The notes: generated by a model from the letters alone, not told the origin. Counted from the first letter of the stretch, positions 43,055-55,249 are shown. The stretch is 64,000 nt of DNA from Natronobacterium texcoconense (GCF_900104065.1 NZ_FNLC01000001.1:868001-932000); one strand, 5' to 3'. Numbers and translations: made by a program.

Positions 43055-44890
43055 TCAGTAACTGCGCACTTTCGGCTCGTACTCCTTGTCCTCGCCCTCG
43101 AGGATGACCGGGCGGTAGAAGATCGACGGCTCGCCGTCGTTCCAGGAGACGAGCGTGTGTTTGAGCCACTCGTCGTCTTTGCGTTCCTGGTGGGCCTGTC
43201 GCCAGTGTGCGCCACGGAACTCGTCACGGACCAGCGCGCCGAGTGCGATCGTCTCGGCGACGTCGATCAGGTTCCGCGTCTCGTAGGTCTGCTGGAGGTC
43301 CGTGTTGAACGTGCGCGAGGGGTCGTCGACGTAGACGTTCTGGTACTCCTCGCGGCACTCGCGGATGATCTTCAGCGCCTTCTTGACGCCTTCCTCGGTT
43401 CGGAAGACGTTGACGTAGTCGGTCATCGCCTTCTGGAGCTTCTGGCGGATCTCGGAGTGCTGGACGCCGCTGTCGCGGTCCATCAGCCGGTCGACGCGCT
43501 CGCGTTCGCGCTCGACGGCACGCTCAAGGAGCCCTTCGGCGTCTGCCGTGACGCCACCGTCCGCGGCGACGCCACTCGAGGTCTCGAGTCCGGCCGCACC
43601 GGGCTGGACGGGGAGTTCGGTGTCGTCGTCCTCGACGTCGTCGCCGTAGCCGGTCCGGATCTGGGGCTCGCCGAGGTCCTCGCCGGCGGCGTGACGGCCG
43701 GCGCGCTTGCCGAAGACGATCAGTTCTGGCAGGGCGTTACCGCCGAGTCGGTTACCGCCGTGGACGGAGACGCAGGCACACTCGCCGGCCGCGTAGAGGC
43801 CGTTGATGTTGGTCTGGCCGTTCTCGTCGGTCTCGATGCCGCCCATCGCGTAGTGCTGGCCGGGCTTGACCGGCATCGGCTCGACGAGGCCGTCGACGCC
43901 CTCGAAGTCCTCCGCGAGGTGGAGAATGTTCTCGAGTCGGTCGAGAATGCGTTCCTCGCCGAGGTGGCGCATGTCGAGGTGGACGTACTCGTCGTTGACG
44001 CCACGCCCTTCGTCGACCTCGGTGAGTTCGGCGCGGGCGACGACGTCGCGGGAGGCGAGTTCGCCGGAGTTGTTCGCGTAGCCGTACTCGAACATAAACC
44101 GTTCGCCGTCGGCGTTGTAGAGAATACCACCTTCCCCGCGGACGCCCTCGGAGATGAGGACACCCGTGGAGGGAAGCGAGGTCGGGTGGAACTGGATGAA
44201 CTCCATGTCTTCCAGCGGCGCACCCGCGCGGTAGGCCATCGCGTGGCCGTCGCCGGTACAGGAGACGGCGTTGGTGGTGTGGTCGAACGCCTGGCCGGGG
44301 CCTCCGGTCGCGAGGACGACCCCCTGATTGGCCTTGAACCCTTCGACGTTGCCGGACTGGACGTCGTAGGCGACGACGCCGTGACACTCGCGGTCGTTGG
44401 GATCGTCCTCGTTCGTGGTCGCGAGGTTCATCACGTACCACTCGTCGTAGACCTGGATCCCGCGTTTGACGACCTGCTCGTACATCGTATGCAGCAGGTG
44501 GTGTCCGGTCTCGGCACCGGCGTACGTGGTGCGGGGGTAGGAGAGACCGCCGAACGGTCGCTGCGAGACGCGGCCATCGTCCTCGCGGGAGAACGGCATC
44601 CCCCAGTGCTCGAGTCGGATGGTCTCTTCGGGGGCGTCCTGTGCAAGGGTCTCGACTGCTGGGGCGTCACCCAGGTAGTCCGAGCCCTTCATCGTGTCGT
44701 AGGCGTGGAGTTCCCAGTCGTCGCCGTCCTGGAGCGCGGCGTTGATACCACCCTCTGCTGCACCCGTGTGGCTGCGGACCGGATGGAGCTTCGAGACGAG
44801 TGCCGTGTCGGCTCCCGCCTCGTGCGCTGCGATCGCGGCTCGGAGGCCGGCGCCGCCCGCGCCGACCACGATGACGTCGTGTTCGTACAT
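43055..44890 (-). CDS. sdhA: Succinate dehydrogenase flavoprotein subunit
   Basis: 611 residues. The FAD-binding N-terminus is VIVVGAGGAGLRAAIAAHEAG; the covalent-flavin His is in RSHTGAAEGGINAAL; catalytic elements include HPTSLPSTG, EGVRGEGGILYN and the helical C-terminal domain. HYAMGGIETDENG and GGNRLGGNALPELIVFGKRAG are conserved. It oxidises succinate to fumarate in the TCA cycle at the inner face of the membrane. Last gene of sdhCDBA, 3 bases after sdhB. Confidence 0.97.
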   Translation of the reverse strand: MYEHDVIVVGAGGAGLRAAIAAHEAGADTALVSKLHPVRSHTGAAEGGINAALQDGDDWELHAYDTMKGSDYLGDAPAVETLAQDAPEETIRLEHWGMPFSREDDGRVSQRPFGGLSYPRTTYAGAETGHHLLHTMYEQVVKRGIQVYDEWYVMNLATTNEDDPNDRECHGVVAYDVQSGNVEGFKANQGVVLATGGPGQAFDHTTNAVSCTGDGHAMAYRAGAPLEDMEFIQFHPTSLPSTGVLISEGVRGEGGILYNADGERFMFEYGYANNSGELASRDVVARAELTEVDEGRGVNDEYVHLDMRHLGEERILDRLENILHLAEDFEGVDGLVEPMPVKPGQHYAMGGIETDENGQTNINGLYAAGECACVSVHGGNRLGGNALPELIVFGKRAGRHAAGEDLGEPQIRTGYGDDVEDDDTELPVQPGAAGLETSSGVAADGGVTADAEGLLERAVERERERVDRLMDRDSGVQHSEIRQKLQKAMTDYVNVFRTEEGVKKALKIIRECREEYQNVYVDDPSRTFNTDLQQTYETRNLIDVAETIALGALVRDEFRGAHWRQAHQERKDDEWLKHTLVSWNDGEPSIFYRPVILEGEDKEYEPKVRSY

Positions 44891-44893
44891 AGT

Positions 44894-45769
44894 TTACCAG
44901 AACTTCAGGTTCTTCTTGACAGCTTCCCGCTTGAGCTCCTGAATGTGCTCGGTCAGCGGGATGTCTTTCGGACACACCTCGGTACAGGAGAACTGAGTCT
45001 GGCACCGCCAGACGCCGTGTTCCTGCTCGAGAATGCGGAGTCGGTGCTCTTTGATCTGCTCGCTCTCGCGGTCGTCCATCGCGAACTTGTAGGCCTTGTT
45101 GATCGCCGCCGGGCCGAGGTACTCGTTGTCGCCGGCCGCGATGTTACACGAGGACATACACGCGCCACACCAGATACACCGCGTCGACATCTTGACTTTC
45201 TCGCGGTTCTCGCGGCTCTGGCGCTGCTCTTCGAGATTGCTCGCGTCGGGCGTATCCTCGTCTTGGAAGTACGGCTCGACCGCGTGCATCTGGTCGTAGA
45301 AGTGGCTCATGTCGACGACCAGGTCCTTGACGACCTCCTGATGGGGTAGCGGCTCGATGCGAACCGGCTGCTCGAGATCGGAGATCTGGGTCTTGCAGCC
45401 GAGTCGCTGTTTTCCGTTGACGAAGAACGCGTCCGAACCACAGACCGCCTGCCGACAGGAGTGTCGGAACGTAAGCGACGAATCGTACTCGTCGCGGGCG
45501 TACATGACCGCGTCGAGGACCGTCATCCCCTTCTCGAAGGGAACGTGGAAGTCGTCGAACCGAGGTTCCTGCTTCCCCTCGACTTCGGGGTCGTACCGGA
45601 ACACCTTGATGTGAACCGTATCGCCCTCGAGCTGGGCCTTCCGTGCCGGTTCCTCGTCGGTCTTCGCGTCCTTTTTCTCGAGTCGCCGTTCCTGTGGCGA
45701 CTGTGCCCCCTTCATCTCGGGGTCTTCCGGTGCTTCCTGGGTCTCTGGTTCCTGTTGTTGCGTACTCAT
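44894..45769 (-). CDS. sdhB: Succinate dehydrogenase iron-sulfur subunit
   Basis: 291 residues. A hydrophilic Glu/Gln-rich N-terminal extension (about 50 residues, TQQQEPETQEAPEDPEMKGA) precedes the ferredoxin domain. The [2Fe-2S] Cys cluster is in FRHSCRQAVCGSDAF and RLGCKTQ; the C-terminal clusters use CIWCGACMSSCN, CQTQF and CTEVCPKDIP. It transfers electrons from FAD to the membrane quinone site. It follows sdhD by one base. Confidence 0.96.
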   Translation of the reverse strand: MSTQQQEPETQEAPEDPEMKGAQSPQERRLEKKDAKTDEEPARKAQLEGDTVHIKVFRYDPEVEGKQEPRFDDFHVPFEKGMTVLDAVMYARDEYDSSLTFRHSCRQAVCGSDAFFVNGKQRLGCKTQISDLEQPVRIEPLPHQEVVKDLVVDMSHFYDQMHAVEPYFQDEDTPDASNLEEQRQSRENREKVKMSTRCIWCGACMSSCNIAAGDNEYLGPAAINKAYKFAMDDRESEQIKEHRLRILEQEHGVWRCQTQFSCTEVCPKDIPLTEHIQELKREAVKKNLKFW

Positions 45770-45770
45770 A

Positions 45771-46136
45771 TTAGGTCCACCCCGCCATTGCGAGTGCGAC
45801 GTAGGTTCCCTGCACGATCAACGCGACACCTGCGATAACAAGGACCCAGAACACTACCTTCTTTGGGGTCCCTTCGAGGCCCTGGTTGACCAGGGCGTTG
45901 TAGACGCCGTTCAGCCCGTGGAACGCGCCGGCGACCAGGAACAGGAACATCGTCAGGAAGTAGCCGATGTCGCTCATCCGGGCCTGGGTGCCGGCGAACG
46001 TCACTTCGGCCGCGTGGTTGACGAAGTGTAGCTGGAAGAAGTGGAAGGCGAGCACGACGACGAGGAACGCCGCCGTGATCCGCTGGAGCAGCCATCCAGT
46101 TCCGCCAGGGGTAAACGAAGAGTAGCGTTCGGACAT
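45771..46136 (-). CDS. sdhD: Succinate dehydrogenase membrane anchor subunit D
   Basis: 121 residues, three membrane helices. RYSSFTPGGTGWLLQRITAAFL leads into the first helix; His residues in AFHFFQLHFVNH and AFHGLNGVYNAL are candidate haem or quinone ligands. ATG 46136 overlaps the sdhC stop by one base (TAATG). The much longer frame upstream is out-of-frame sdhC sequence. Confidence 0.9.
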   Translation of the reverse strand: MSERYSSFTPGGTGWLLQRITAAFLVVVLAFHFFQLHFVNHAAEVTFAGTQARMSDIGYFLTMFLFLVAGAFHGLNGVYNALVNQGLEGTPKKVVFWVLVIAGVALIVQGTYVALAMAGWT

Positions 46137-46600
46137 TACAGCCCCACCCCCGCGAGGAACGTCGGAACGCTGGCGACGGTGATGATCCCCGTCAGGATCA
46201 GCGACGCGTAGAAACTCTTGTCCTGTGCTTCGAGGCCGATCCCGAGGTCGACCATCAGCAGTCGGAGTCCGTTGAGAATGTGGAACACGGCCACCGCGAG
46301 CAGCCCGATCTCGAGGATGCGGATGATGAAAAGCCCCTCGAGGCCGCCGAGTGTCGCCGTGTAGACGTCGACGGCGACCTCGCCCGTTCCATCGACGTTC
46401 GGGAGTGCCTCGGCGTTTACCGTTACTTCTTCGCCCTGTGCCGCGCCGATCGCCGTGCTCAGTACCGCGATGTGGGTAAACAGGTAGCCGATCAGCATCC
46501 ACCCGGTGAATTTGTGGAAAATCCACGCCCACATCCCGGCCGAGAACTCCTTCCAGCGCCCGAAGTCCTCGATGAGGCCGCGATTGTAAGACTGACTCAT
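46136..46600 (-). CDS. sdhC: Succinate dehydrogenase membrane anchor, cytochrome b subunit C
   Basis: 154 residues, three membrane helices. The family pattern is [27 protein letters not shown] (His candidates for haem b) and [13 protein letters not shown]. An extracytoplasmic insertion between helices (residues about 55-85) is acidic. First gene of the sdhCDBA operon; a promoter should lie in 46601-46735 but no clear TATA box was picked. Confidence 0.93.
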   Translation of the reverse strand: MSQSYNRGLIEDFGRWKEFSAGMWAWIFHKFTGWMLIGYLFTHIAVLSTAIGAAQGEEVTVNAEALPNVDGTGEVAVDVYTATLGGLEGLFIIRILEIGLLAVAVFHILNGLRLLMVDLGIGLEAQDKSFYASLILTGIITVASVPTFLAGVGL

Positions 46601-46735
46601 GCGCTCATGTGGACGGTTTGACCGCGAGGGTATAGAAGTTACTTTTGTCGCGTCCGGTTTCCGCTAGTCAGCGCTGGAGACTGAATCTCGATCGGTCGCA
46701 CGCACCGAACTCGTTCGGTGTGGATCGGCGACACG

Positions 46736-47812
46736 TCACTCCCGCAACTGGGACTGCGATCGTTCCTCCTGTGCGGCCCTGTACTCGCGTCGCAGCGCCG
46801 TCAGCGTATCCGACGAGAGCCCGACGAGATGACAGAGCGGATTCCCCGGGTAGACGACCGGATTCTCGAGGACGCCGACGACGAGTCCGGTGAAGGGAGC
46901 CTCGACGTCGACGATGTCTTCTTCCTCCTTGAACGGGTTCGTGATCGAACAGATCGTGTCGCCTTCCCGAACGAGTTCGCCGCGACCGTGTTTCATGTCG
47001 ACGATGCCGCCGGCGTCGGCCCGGATCCAGGTCTTCTCGTCGTCGTCGTCGATGACAGTCCGCCAGCCGGGCCAGTGAACCGCTGAATCGGGATGACAGC
47101 CGAACTCGGCGAGAACGCTCGCGACGCCGGTCAGCGCACGGTCGATCAACTCCCGCTGGAACCGGTGGGCCTCCCCCATCTCGATCGTGACCGTCGGCAC
47201 GCCGGCCCCGGTCGCCTCGCGCCGGAGCGTTCCCGATGGGCCCTCGCCTGCGATGATGACGTTCGAACTGAACGCGTTCGCGATGCGAGCGACCGTCGGA
47301 TCGTCCATGTTCGCCCGGACGTGAAGCATGTTCGTTCGCCCGCGCGTCGACGTATGGAAGTCGATCCCGATATCGCAGGGCTCGATGAAGTTCGTGAAGA
47401 TGCGGTGGGCCATCCGTCGGGCGCTGGTCGACCCCTCGCGGCCGGGGAACGACCGGTTGAGGTCCCGGTCGTAGATCGGCAGGTACCGTTCCTGTGCGAG
47501 AAAGCCGGGGACGTTCATCACTGGCAGACAGACCAGCGTTCCGTGGAGATCCGAGTGGTCCCAGTCGTGGGCGACCTCCCGGACGACCTCGATCCCGTTG
47601 AGTTCGTCGCCGTGGGCCGCGGCCGACAGGAAGACCGTCGGTCCCGAATACTCGCCGTTGACGATCGTGACGGGAATCCTGATCGGATCGCCGAGGTACG
47701 TCTCACTGATACCGTACCGGATGTTCGCCGACTCGCCGGGATCGACGCGCCCGCCGTTATACGTAAAGGCACCGCCGTCGCCGTCGTCGTCGGTGCTCCC
47801 CTCGTCGCTCAT
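46736..47812 (-). CDS. Succinylglutamate desuccinylase/aspartoacylase family metallopeptidase-like protein
   Basis: 358 residues of the M14-like AstE/AspA family. Zinc ligands: His and Glu in AAAHGDELNGIEV and His in GIDFHTSTRGRTN. The Asn-Arg pair appears in DRDLNRSFPG and the catalytic Glu candidate in PTVTIEMGEAH. The C-terminal beta domain (GGIVDMKHGRGELVREGDTI) is typical. It may deacylate an N-acyl amino acid; these genes often accompany RimK-like ligases, one of which lies 3 kb away. Substrate unknown. Confidence 0.87.
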   Translation of the reverse strand: MSDEGSTDDDGDGGAFTYNGGRVDPGESANIRYGISETYLGDPIRIPVTIVNGEYSGPTVFLSAAAHGDELNGIEVVREVAHDWDHSDLHGTLVCLPVMNVPGFLAQERYLPIYDRDLNRSFPGREGSTSARRMAHRIFTNFIEPCDIGIDFHTSTRGRTNMLHVRANMDDPTVARIANAFSSNVIIAGEGPSGTLRREATGAGVPTVTIEMGEAHRFQRELIDRALTGVASVLAEFGCHPDSAVHWPGWRTVIDDDDEKTWIRADAGGIVDMKHGRGELVREGDTICSITNPFKEEEDIVDVEAPFTGLVVGVLENPVVYPGNPLCHLVGLSSDTLTALRREYRAAQEERSQSQLRE

Positions 47813-47971
47813 ACACTCGTCTGGAGAGGGACCGCCGTGAATCTTCCCCTGTGTATCAGATTCCCGATTCCAGTGCCAGAGTTTTAACTGATCGGCGGTT
47901 CGATCGAGAAAACTGTGGAAAATCTCTCCTCGTGGGTATACGTTTTGTAGGAGGATGTGGTAGCGCGCGGC

Positions 47972-48721
47972 ATGGAAATTCGTGAAGCAACGAAATCGGA
48001 CGTCGACGCCATCCGATCGATCGCCGAGACCTCGCTGAGTTCTACCTACACCGACTTCCTCGAGGCAGAGACGATCGACGACGCGGTCGAGCAGTGGTAC
48101 GGCGACGGGTTCGACGACGAACTCGAGGACGACAACTCGCTCGTGCTCGTCGTCGAACGGGACGGCGACGTCGTCGCCTTCTCACAGAGCGAACTGGTCG
48201 GCCAGCCCCACGCCACGGGTCGGCTCCTGTGGCTCCACGTCGATCCGGATCATCGCGGCGACGGCACCGGCGTTCGGTTGCTCGTCCGGACGCGCGAGAA
48301 ACTGCTCGAGGAGAGTGCCGAACAGGTCCAGGGGTTCGTTCTCGAGGACAACGAGGGAGGCAACGAGTTCTACCGGAGTCACGGTTTCGAACAGGCGGGC
48401 CAGCGCGAGGTCGAGATCGGTTCGGAAACGTTCACCGAGAACGTCTACGCCGAGGGCGAAATCGAGGGCGAAGGCTGGGGTGCGATCGACGAGCTGGACG
48501 TCGACGGCGAGAGTGTCTACGTCAGCTACGGCGAGGGCGCTCGCGGATCTAAATCACCGTTCTACAGCACCTACCAGACCGAGGACCGCGAGGAACGGTA
48601 CGCCTGGCTCTGTGGGAACTGCGACTCGCTGGACAACGCGATGGATACGATGGGCCGTATCGAGTGTAACGTCTGTGGCAACCGGCGGAAAGCAACGCGG
48701 TGGGACGCCTCCTACCTGTAG
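47972..48721 (+). CDS. GNAT acetyltransferase fused to a zinc ribbon (DUF5816-like)
   Basis: 249 residues from MEIREATKSDVDAIRSIAETS. The GNAT core (about 1-145) has the acetyl-CoA-binding signature near LHVDPDHRGDGTGVRLLVRT and NEFYRSHGFEQAGQREVEIG. After a short linker, residues about 165-249 form a separate domain with two Cys pairs (WLCGNCDSL and ECNVCGNRRK) and a conserved YSTYQ region. The ribbon may select a protein or RNA target. The GTG five codons upstream is less likely. The upstream GTAGGAGGATG could serve as a ribosome site. Confidence 0.85.
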   Translation: MEIREATKSDVDAIRSIAETSLSSTYTDFLEAETIDDAVEQWYGDGFDDELEDDNSLVLVVERDGDVVAFSQSELVGQPHATGRLLWLHVDPDHRGDGTGVRLLVRTREKLLEESAEQVQGFVLEDNEGGNEFYRSHGFEQAGQREVEIGSETFTENVYAEGEIEGEGWGAIDELDVDGESVYVSYGEGARGSKSPFYSTYQTEDREERYAWLCGNCDSLDNAMDTMGRIECNVCGNRRKATRWDASYL

Positions 48722-48756
48722 GCCACCTTTTTGTAGGACAGGTGACTTGTAGGTGT

Positions 48757-49185
48757 ATGGCTCCCGACCACGCCGATCCGGACAGCCTCGGCCAGTTACA
48801 TCACGTCGAACTCTCCGTCTCGGATCTCGAGGCGTCGATCGACTTCTGGGAGTGGTGGCTGACGGAACTGGGGTACGAGCCGAAAAACGAGTGGGACGGC
48901 GGCCGCTCGTGGATCAACGGTCCGACGTACGTGGGGATCGTGGAAGCGACCGGCGACACGCCGGCGTTCGACGGACGAGCGCCCGGCCTGAACCACCTCG
49001 CGTTCCACGCCGACACGCGCGAGCGAGTCGATTACCTCACCGAGTGCGTCCGCACCAGAACGGACTCGACCGTGCTCTACGAGGACCAGCATCCCTACGC
49101 CGGCGGCTACTACGCGCTCTACTGTGAGAGTCCTGAGGGAATCAAACTCGAGGCGATCGGACCGGAACCACGGGAGGAGACCTGA
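48757..49185 (+). CDS. VOC (glyoxalase/dioxygenase) superfamily protein
   Basis: 142 residues, two beta-alpha-beta-beta-beta modules. HHVELSVSDLEASIDFWEWWLTELGYE and LNHLAFHADTRERVDYLTE hold the first metal His positions, with Glu in YYALYCESPEGIKLEAIGP. Likely a metal-dependent lyase or dioxygenase; substrate unknown. A T-rich CTTTTTG at about 48727 sits 27 bases before the ATG, implying a leaderless mRNA. It follows the GNAT gene by 35 bases but has its own promoter-like element. Confidence 0.86.
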   Translation: MAPDHADPDSLGQLHHVELSVSDLEASIDFWEWWLTELGYEPKNEWDGGRSWINGPTYVGIVEATGDTPAFDGRAPGLNHLAFHADTRERVDYLTECVRTRTDSTVLYEDQHPYAGGYYALYCESPEGIKLEAIGPEPREET

Positions 49186-49416
49186 CCCGATCGGTCTGTC
49201 GGCGATCGGGGACGACAACGGACATATCTACGGTACACACTCTCTCGACTCCAGACCGGCCTGTTCGATCGCCGGTTAGCACGTCAGTACCTCCACGTAG
49301 GGCACCGTTTCGCCCGCAACCGGGTCGCTTGCCTCCTGTTGTCTCCGCATTACAATTGGCCGATTGGGTCATCCGTCGAGTAGACGGACGGAGCGGCCCG
49401 TCGCACGCGATTCTCT

Positions 49417-50880
49417 ATGAGTACACGCGAACACATCGTCCGCGGGTTCAAGGCGACGCTCGTCTCTCGCGCGGTCTACATGCTCTCGAGTGCGCTGTTG
49501 ATGTTCGTCCTGGCGCGGGTCCTGAACCCGGACGGCTACGGTGCGCTCTACTGGGCGATCGGCATCCTCATGGTCGCCCAGTTGTTCGCCGACCTGGGTC
49601 TGGGCAAGTCGACTGCGCGATACATCTCCGAGTACAGCGAGAAAGACGAGGGACAGATCCCGCATCTGCTCCAGTCGGCGATCGTCTACAAACTGGTCGT
49701 GCTTACCGTCGTCGCGTACGCGCTGTTGCTCTTTCACGAGCGGATCGCGATCGTGCTGGGTGATCCGGACGCAGCCCCGTTTCTCGCGGCTGGCGTCCTC
49801 TTTATCATCGCCAACTCCTTCAGCGGCTTCTCGATGATGGCGTTCCAGGGGTTCAATCGGCTCGGCTACAGCGCCGCGGTCCAGGCGGTCAGCGGCGCCA
49901 CGCGACTCGTCTTTGCCGTTGCGTTTGTCGTGCTCGGGTTCGGTGCGCTCGGAGCCCTGTTCGGGTACATCGTCGGCTACGCGATCGCAGGCGCGTTCGG
50001 CCTCACAGTTCTCTATTTCAAATTCTACCGGACGTACGATCCCGCCGAGGAGTACGAGGAGGGGCTCTCGCGGCGACTCGCGGAGTACAGCATCCCGCTG
50101 ACGGCAACCCGAAGCGCGAACGTCATCGACAAGCGACTCGACGTCGTCCTCGTCGGCGTCTTCCTTACGCCCGCCGCGGTCGGCTTCTACCAGCTGGGCA
50201 AGCAGATCACCGACTTCGTACTCGCACCAGCCGAATCGCTCGGCTTCACCATCTCGCCGAACTTCGGCGAACAGAAGGCGACCGGCCAACTCGAGCAGGC
50301 CAGACGGATCTACGAGGAGTCGCTGACCCACACGATGCTGGTCTACATTCCCGCGGCGGTGGGACTCGTTCTCGTCGCCGAGCCGTTTATTACGATGGTG
50401 TTTCCGGAGTACGAGGGTGCGATCCCCGTACTGCAGATCCTCGCGGGCTTTATCGTCCTGCAAGCGATCACGAACCTCACCAGCGACAGTCTGGACTATC
50501 TCGGCCGCGCACGCCATCGAGCGATCGCGAAAGGCGGAACGTCCGTGGCCAACTTCGGACTGAATATCGTACTCATCCCGACGATGGGCGTCGTCGGTGC
50601 TGCAGTCGCGACCGTCGCCACGCACACGGTGTACGTCGCAGTGAACCTCTACATCCTCCACAGCGAACTGGCGCTACGAATCGGCCGCCTCGCACGCTCG
50701 GTCGGGACCGTCTGTGCCATCACGCTTGTCATGGCCGTCGCGGTCTCGCTCGTGCGGCCGATGGCCTCGAGTCTCACGATGCTGATCGCCACGATAGCCC
50801 TCGGCGCGGCGGTCTGGGCGTTGCTCGCGGTCGCAAGCGGGATGGTCGATCCGCGGGAGGTCCGCTCGGTGCTTGGCTAA
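49417..50880 (+). CDS. Polysaccharide biosynthesis flippase (Wzx/MATE superfamily)
   Basis: 487 residues, about 14 membrane spans. The N-terminus STREHIVRGFKATLVSRAVYMLSSALLMFVLARVLNPDGYGALYW, and SRRLAEYSIPLTATRSANVIDKRLDVVLVG, match RfbX/Wzx flippases that move lipid-linked sugars outward, in archaea typically for S-layer glycosylation or exopolysaccharide. No glycosyltransferase genes adjoin it, so the exact substrate is open. It stands alone, with a 230-base upstream gap that shows nothing else. Confidence 0.9.
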   Translation: MSTREHIVRGFKATLVSRAVYMLSSALLMFVLARVLNPDGYGALYWAIGILMVAQLFADLGLGKSTARYISEYSEKDEGQIPHLLQSAIVYKLVVLTVVAYALLLFHERIAIVLGDPDAAPFLAAGVLFIIANSFSGFSMMAFQGFNRLGYSAAVQAVSGATRLVFAVAFVVLGFGALGALFGYIVGYAIAGAFGLTVLYFKFYRTYDPAEEYEEGLSRRLAEYSIPLTATRSANVIDKRLDVVLVGVFLTPAAVGFYQLGKQITDFVLAPAESLGFTISPNFGEQKATGQLEQARRIYEESLTHTMLVYIPAAVGLVLVAEPFITMVFPEYEGAIPVLQILAGFIVLQAITNLTSDSLDYLGRARHRAIAKGGTSVANFGLNIVLIPTMGVVGAAVATVATHTVYVAVNLYILHSELALRIGRLARSVGTVCAITLVMAVAVSLVRPMASSLTMLIATIALGAAVWALLAVASGMVDPREVRSVLG

Positions 50881-50940
50881 CCTCGCGGTGATGGTCGAAA
50901 CCTTGCGAATACTTATCCGCGAGTTCGGTGTCTAGGGGCT

Positions 50941-52284
50941 ATGGCCGTTGCCGATCCCGTCACCGTCGGCGTACTGAGTCTCCACACGAGCAAGGAAACG
51001 AAAGCGATCCTGAACGCGGTCGAGGCCCTCGGCCACGATACCGAGTGGCTCCGAGCGGAAAACACCACGATCACTGTCTCCGACGGCAGCGTCACCCTCG
51101 AGCCCTCGGTCGACGTGATCGCGAACCGAATGCTGCTGTCGAATACCGAACAGCCCTGCGAGGAACTGGGACTGGCGAACACCTTCTCGCATCTCGTGCC
51201 GATGCTCAACGAACCGGCCGCCGTGATGACGGCATTTCACAAGCTCTCGACGGCGACGACGCTCGCAACAAACGAAGTTCGGACGCCGGACGTCACGCTG
51301 GCACTCAGCAGCGACGAACTGAACGCGGCCCGCAGTCGGTACGGCGAGGAAGCCGTCTACAAGACCGCCATCGGCACTCACGGTGGCGGTACCTGGAAGG
51401 TCGGCCCCGGCGATCCGGTCAACGCCAAGGTCGGGAATCGGTACGCCTTCCTCCAGGAACTCATCGACCGGGATGACGTTCGTCACCGGGACCTCCGTGT
51501 GTACATCGTCGACGGCGAGATCGTCGCCGCGATGTATCGCTACGCGCCCGACAACGACTGGCGAACCAACGTCGCACTCGGAGGATCCGTCGAAGACGCA
51601 ACCGAGGACCTCCCCGAGGAAGCCGCGGCGATGGCCAGGCACGCGTCGGACGCCATCGGACTCGACTACGCCGGCGTCGACCTCGTCGAGGGAACCGACG
51701 GCTGGTTCGTCCTCGAGGTCAATCCGACGGCGGGGTTCAAGGGACTCTACGAGGCCACGGGAGTCAGTCCGGCACCGTACATCGCGAAACTCGCGATCGA
51801 GCGAGCCGGTGGTCGGGTCGACGACGACCGAGTCGCCGAACTTCGAGGGGTGCTCGACGACTCCCGTCCGACCGCCCAGCCCGCACAGCCGGCACCCGAA
51901 GATACGGAGCCAACTGTCATCGGCTACACCGAAGAGGTCGTCCTCTCGGGAACGAGCGGCTCGAAGTCCGTCCTCGCAAAGTCGGACACCGGTGCGACAC
52001 GGACGAGCATCGACACCGCTCTCGCCGCCGACATCGGCGCGGGACCGATCAAGTCGATCACCCGCATCAGGTCCGGCAGCAGCAAGACCGCCAAGAGCCG
52101 CCCCGTCGTCGACGTCGTCGTCGGCGTCGGCGGCAACCGACACACCGTCACCGCGAGCGTCGAGGATCGCAACCACATGGACTACCCCGTCTTGCTCGGC
52201 CGGGACATCCTCGAGAACTACCAGGTCGACGTGAGTCGGCGGATCGACGCGGACGAATCCGATACGCCCGAAGAAGAGGAGTGA
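50941..52284 (+). CDS. RimK-type ATP-grasp ligase fused to a retropepsin-like (RimB) domain
   Basis: 447 residues. Residues 1-290 are an ATP-grasp ligase of the RimK/LysX group (KTAIGTHGGGTWKV glycine loop, FLQELIDRDDVRHRDLRVYIV, and the Mg-binding VLEVNPTAGFKG). After a Pro/Ala/Gln linker, residues about 315-430 form an aspartic-protease-like domain (VLAKSDTGATRTSID, PVLLGRDILENYQVDV) related to RimB/Pfam Zn_protease. RimK adds glutamates to a protein, and RimB trims such tails, so the fusion could build and edit a polyglutamate or amino-acid tail. The target is unknown. Confidence 0.88.
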   Translation: MAVADPVTVGVLSLHTSKETKAILNAVEALGHDTEWLRAENTTITVSDGSVTLEPSVDVIANRMLLSNTEQPCEELGLANTFSHLVPMLNEPAAVMTAFHKLSTATTLATNEVRTPDVTLALSSDELNAARSRYGEEAVYKTAIGTHGGGTWKVGPGDPVNAKVGNRYAFLQELIDRDDVRHRDLRVYIVDGEIVAAMYRYAPDNDWRTNVALGGSVEDATEDLPEEAAAMARHASDAIGLDYAGVDLVEGTDGWFVLEVNPTAGFKGLYEATGVSPAPYIAKLAIERAGGRVDDDRVAELRGVLDDSRPTAQPAQPAPEDTEPTVIGYTEEVVLSGTSGSKSVLAKSDTGATRTSIDTALAADIGAGPIKSITRIRSGSSKTAKSRPVVDVVVGVGGNRHTVTASVEDRNHMDYPVLLGRDILENYQVDVSRRIDADESDTPEEEE

Positions 52285-52352
52285 GTTCCGGTTGGCAGTC
52301 CTTTCTTTCTCGTACCCGTTGATTTATTTATTCCTTCGTGGAAGGGGTGAGT

Positions 52353-52592
52353 ATGACGACGATCCTCGCGTCGACGCTCTCCGGCACGCCCGTACTGGGA
52401 TCGGATGGCTCCGAGATCGGGACGGTCAAAAACACCAGAATGGACGTCGAAACGGGCGAGTTGACCACCGTCCTCGTTACCCCGTCCACGCATCGAACCT
52501 ACGGATTCGAGACCGAAGCGGACGGATCGTTGCTCGTTCCGATCGGTCGCCTCCGAGGTATCGACGATTACCTCGTGATCGATCACTCGTAG
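52353..52592 (+). CDS. PRC-barrel domain protein
   Basis: 79 residues, one PRC-barrel: TILASTLSGTPVLGSDGSEIGTVKN and RTYGFETEADGSLLVPIGRL. In halophiles such proteins include CdpA/CdpB-type division factors and RNA-processing partners; this one is a short uncharacterised member. TTTATTTA (52323-52330) sits 27 bases before the ATG, giving a leaderless transcript. Confidence 0.82.
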   Translation: MTTILASTLSGTPVLGSDGSEIGTVKNTRMDVETGELTTVLVTPSTHRTYGFETEADGSLLVPIGRLRGIDDYLVIDHS

Positions 52593-55209
<2,617 letters not shown>

Positions 55210-55249
55210 CTCGAACCGCTCCCCGGTCGACTCACGTTTTTCAGGGGCG

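Noticed and set aside
43157-45349. 730-residue plus-strand frame opposite sdhA and sdhB
   Set aside because: The minus strand encodes clear sdh proteins; the frame is a GC-bias shadow with no motifs.
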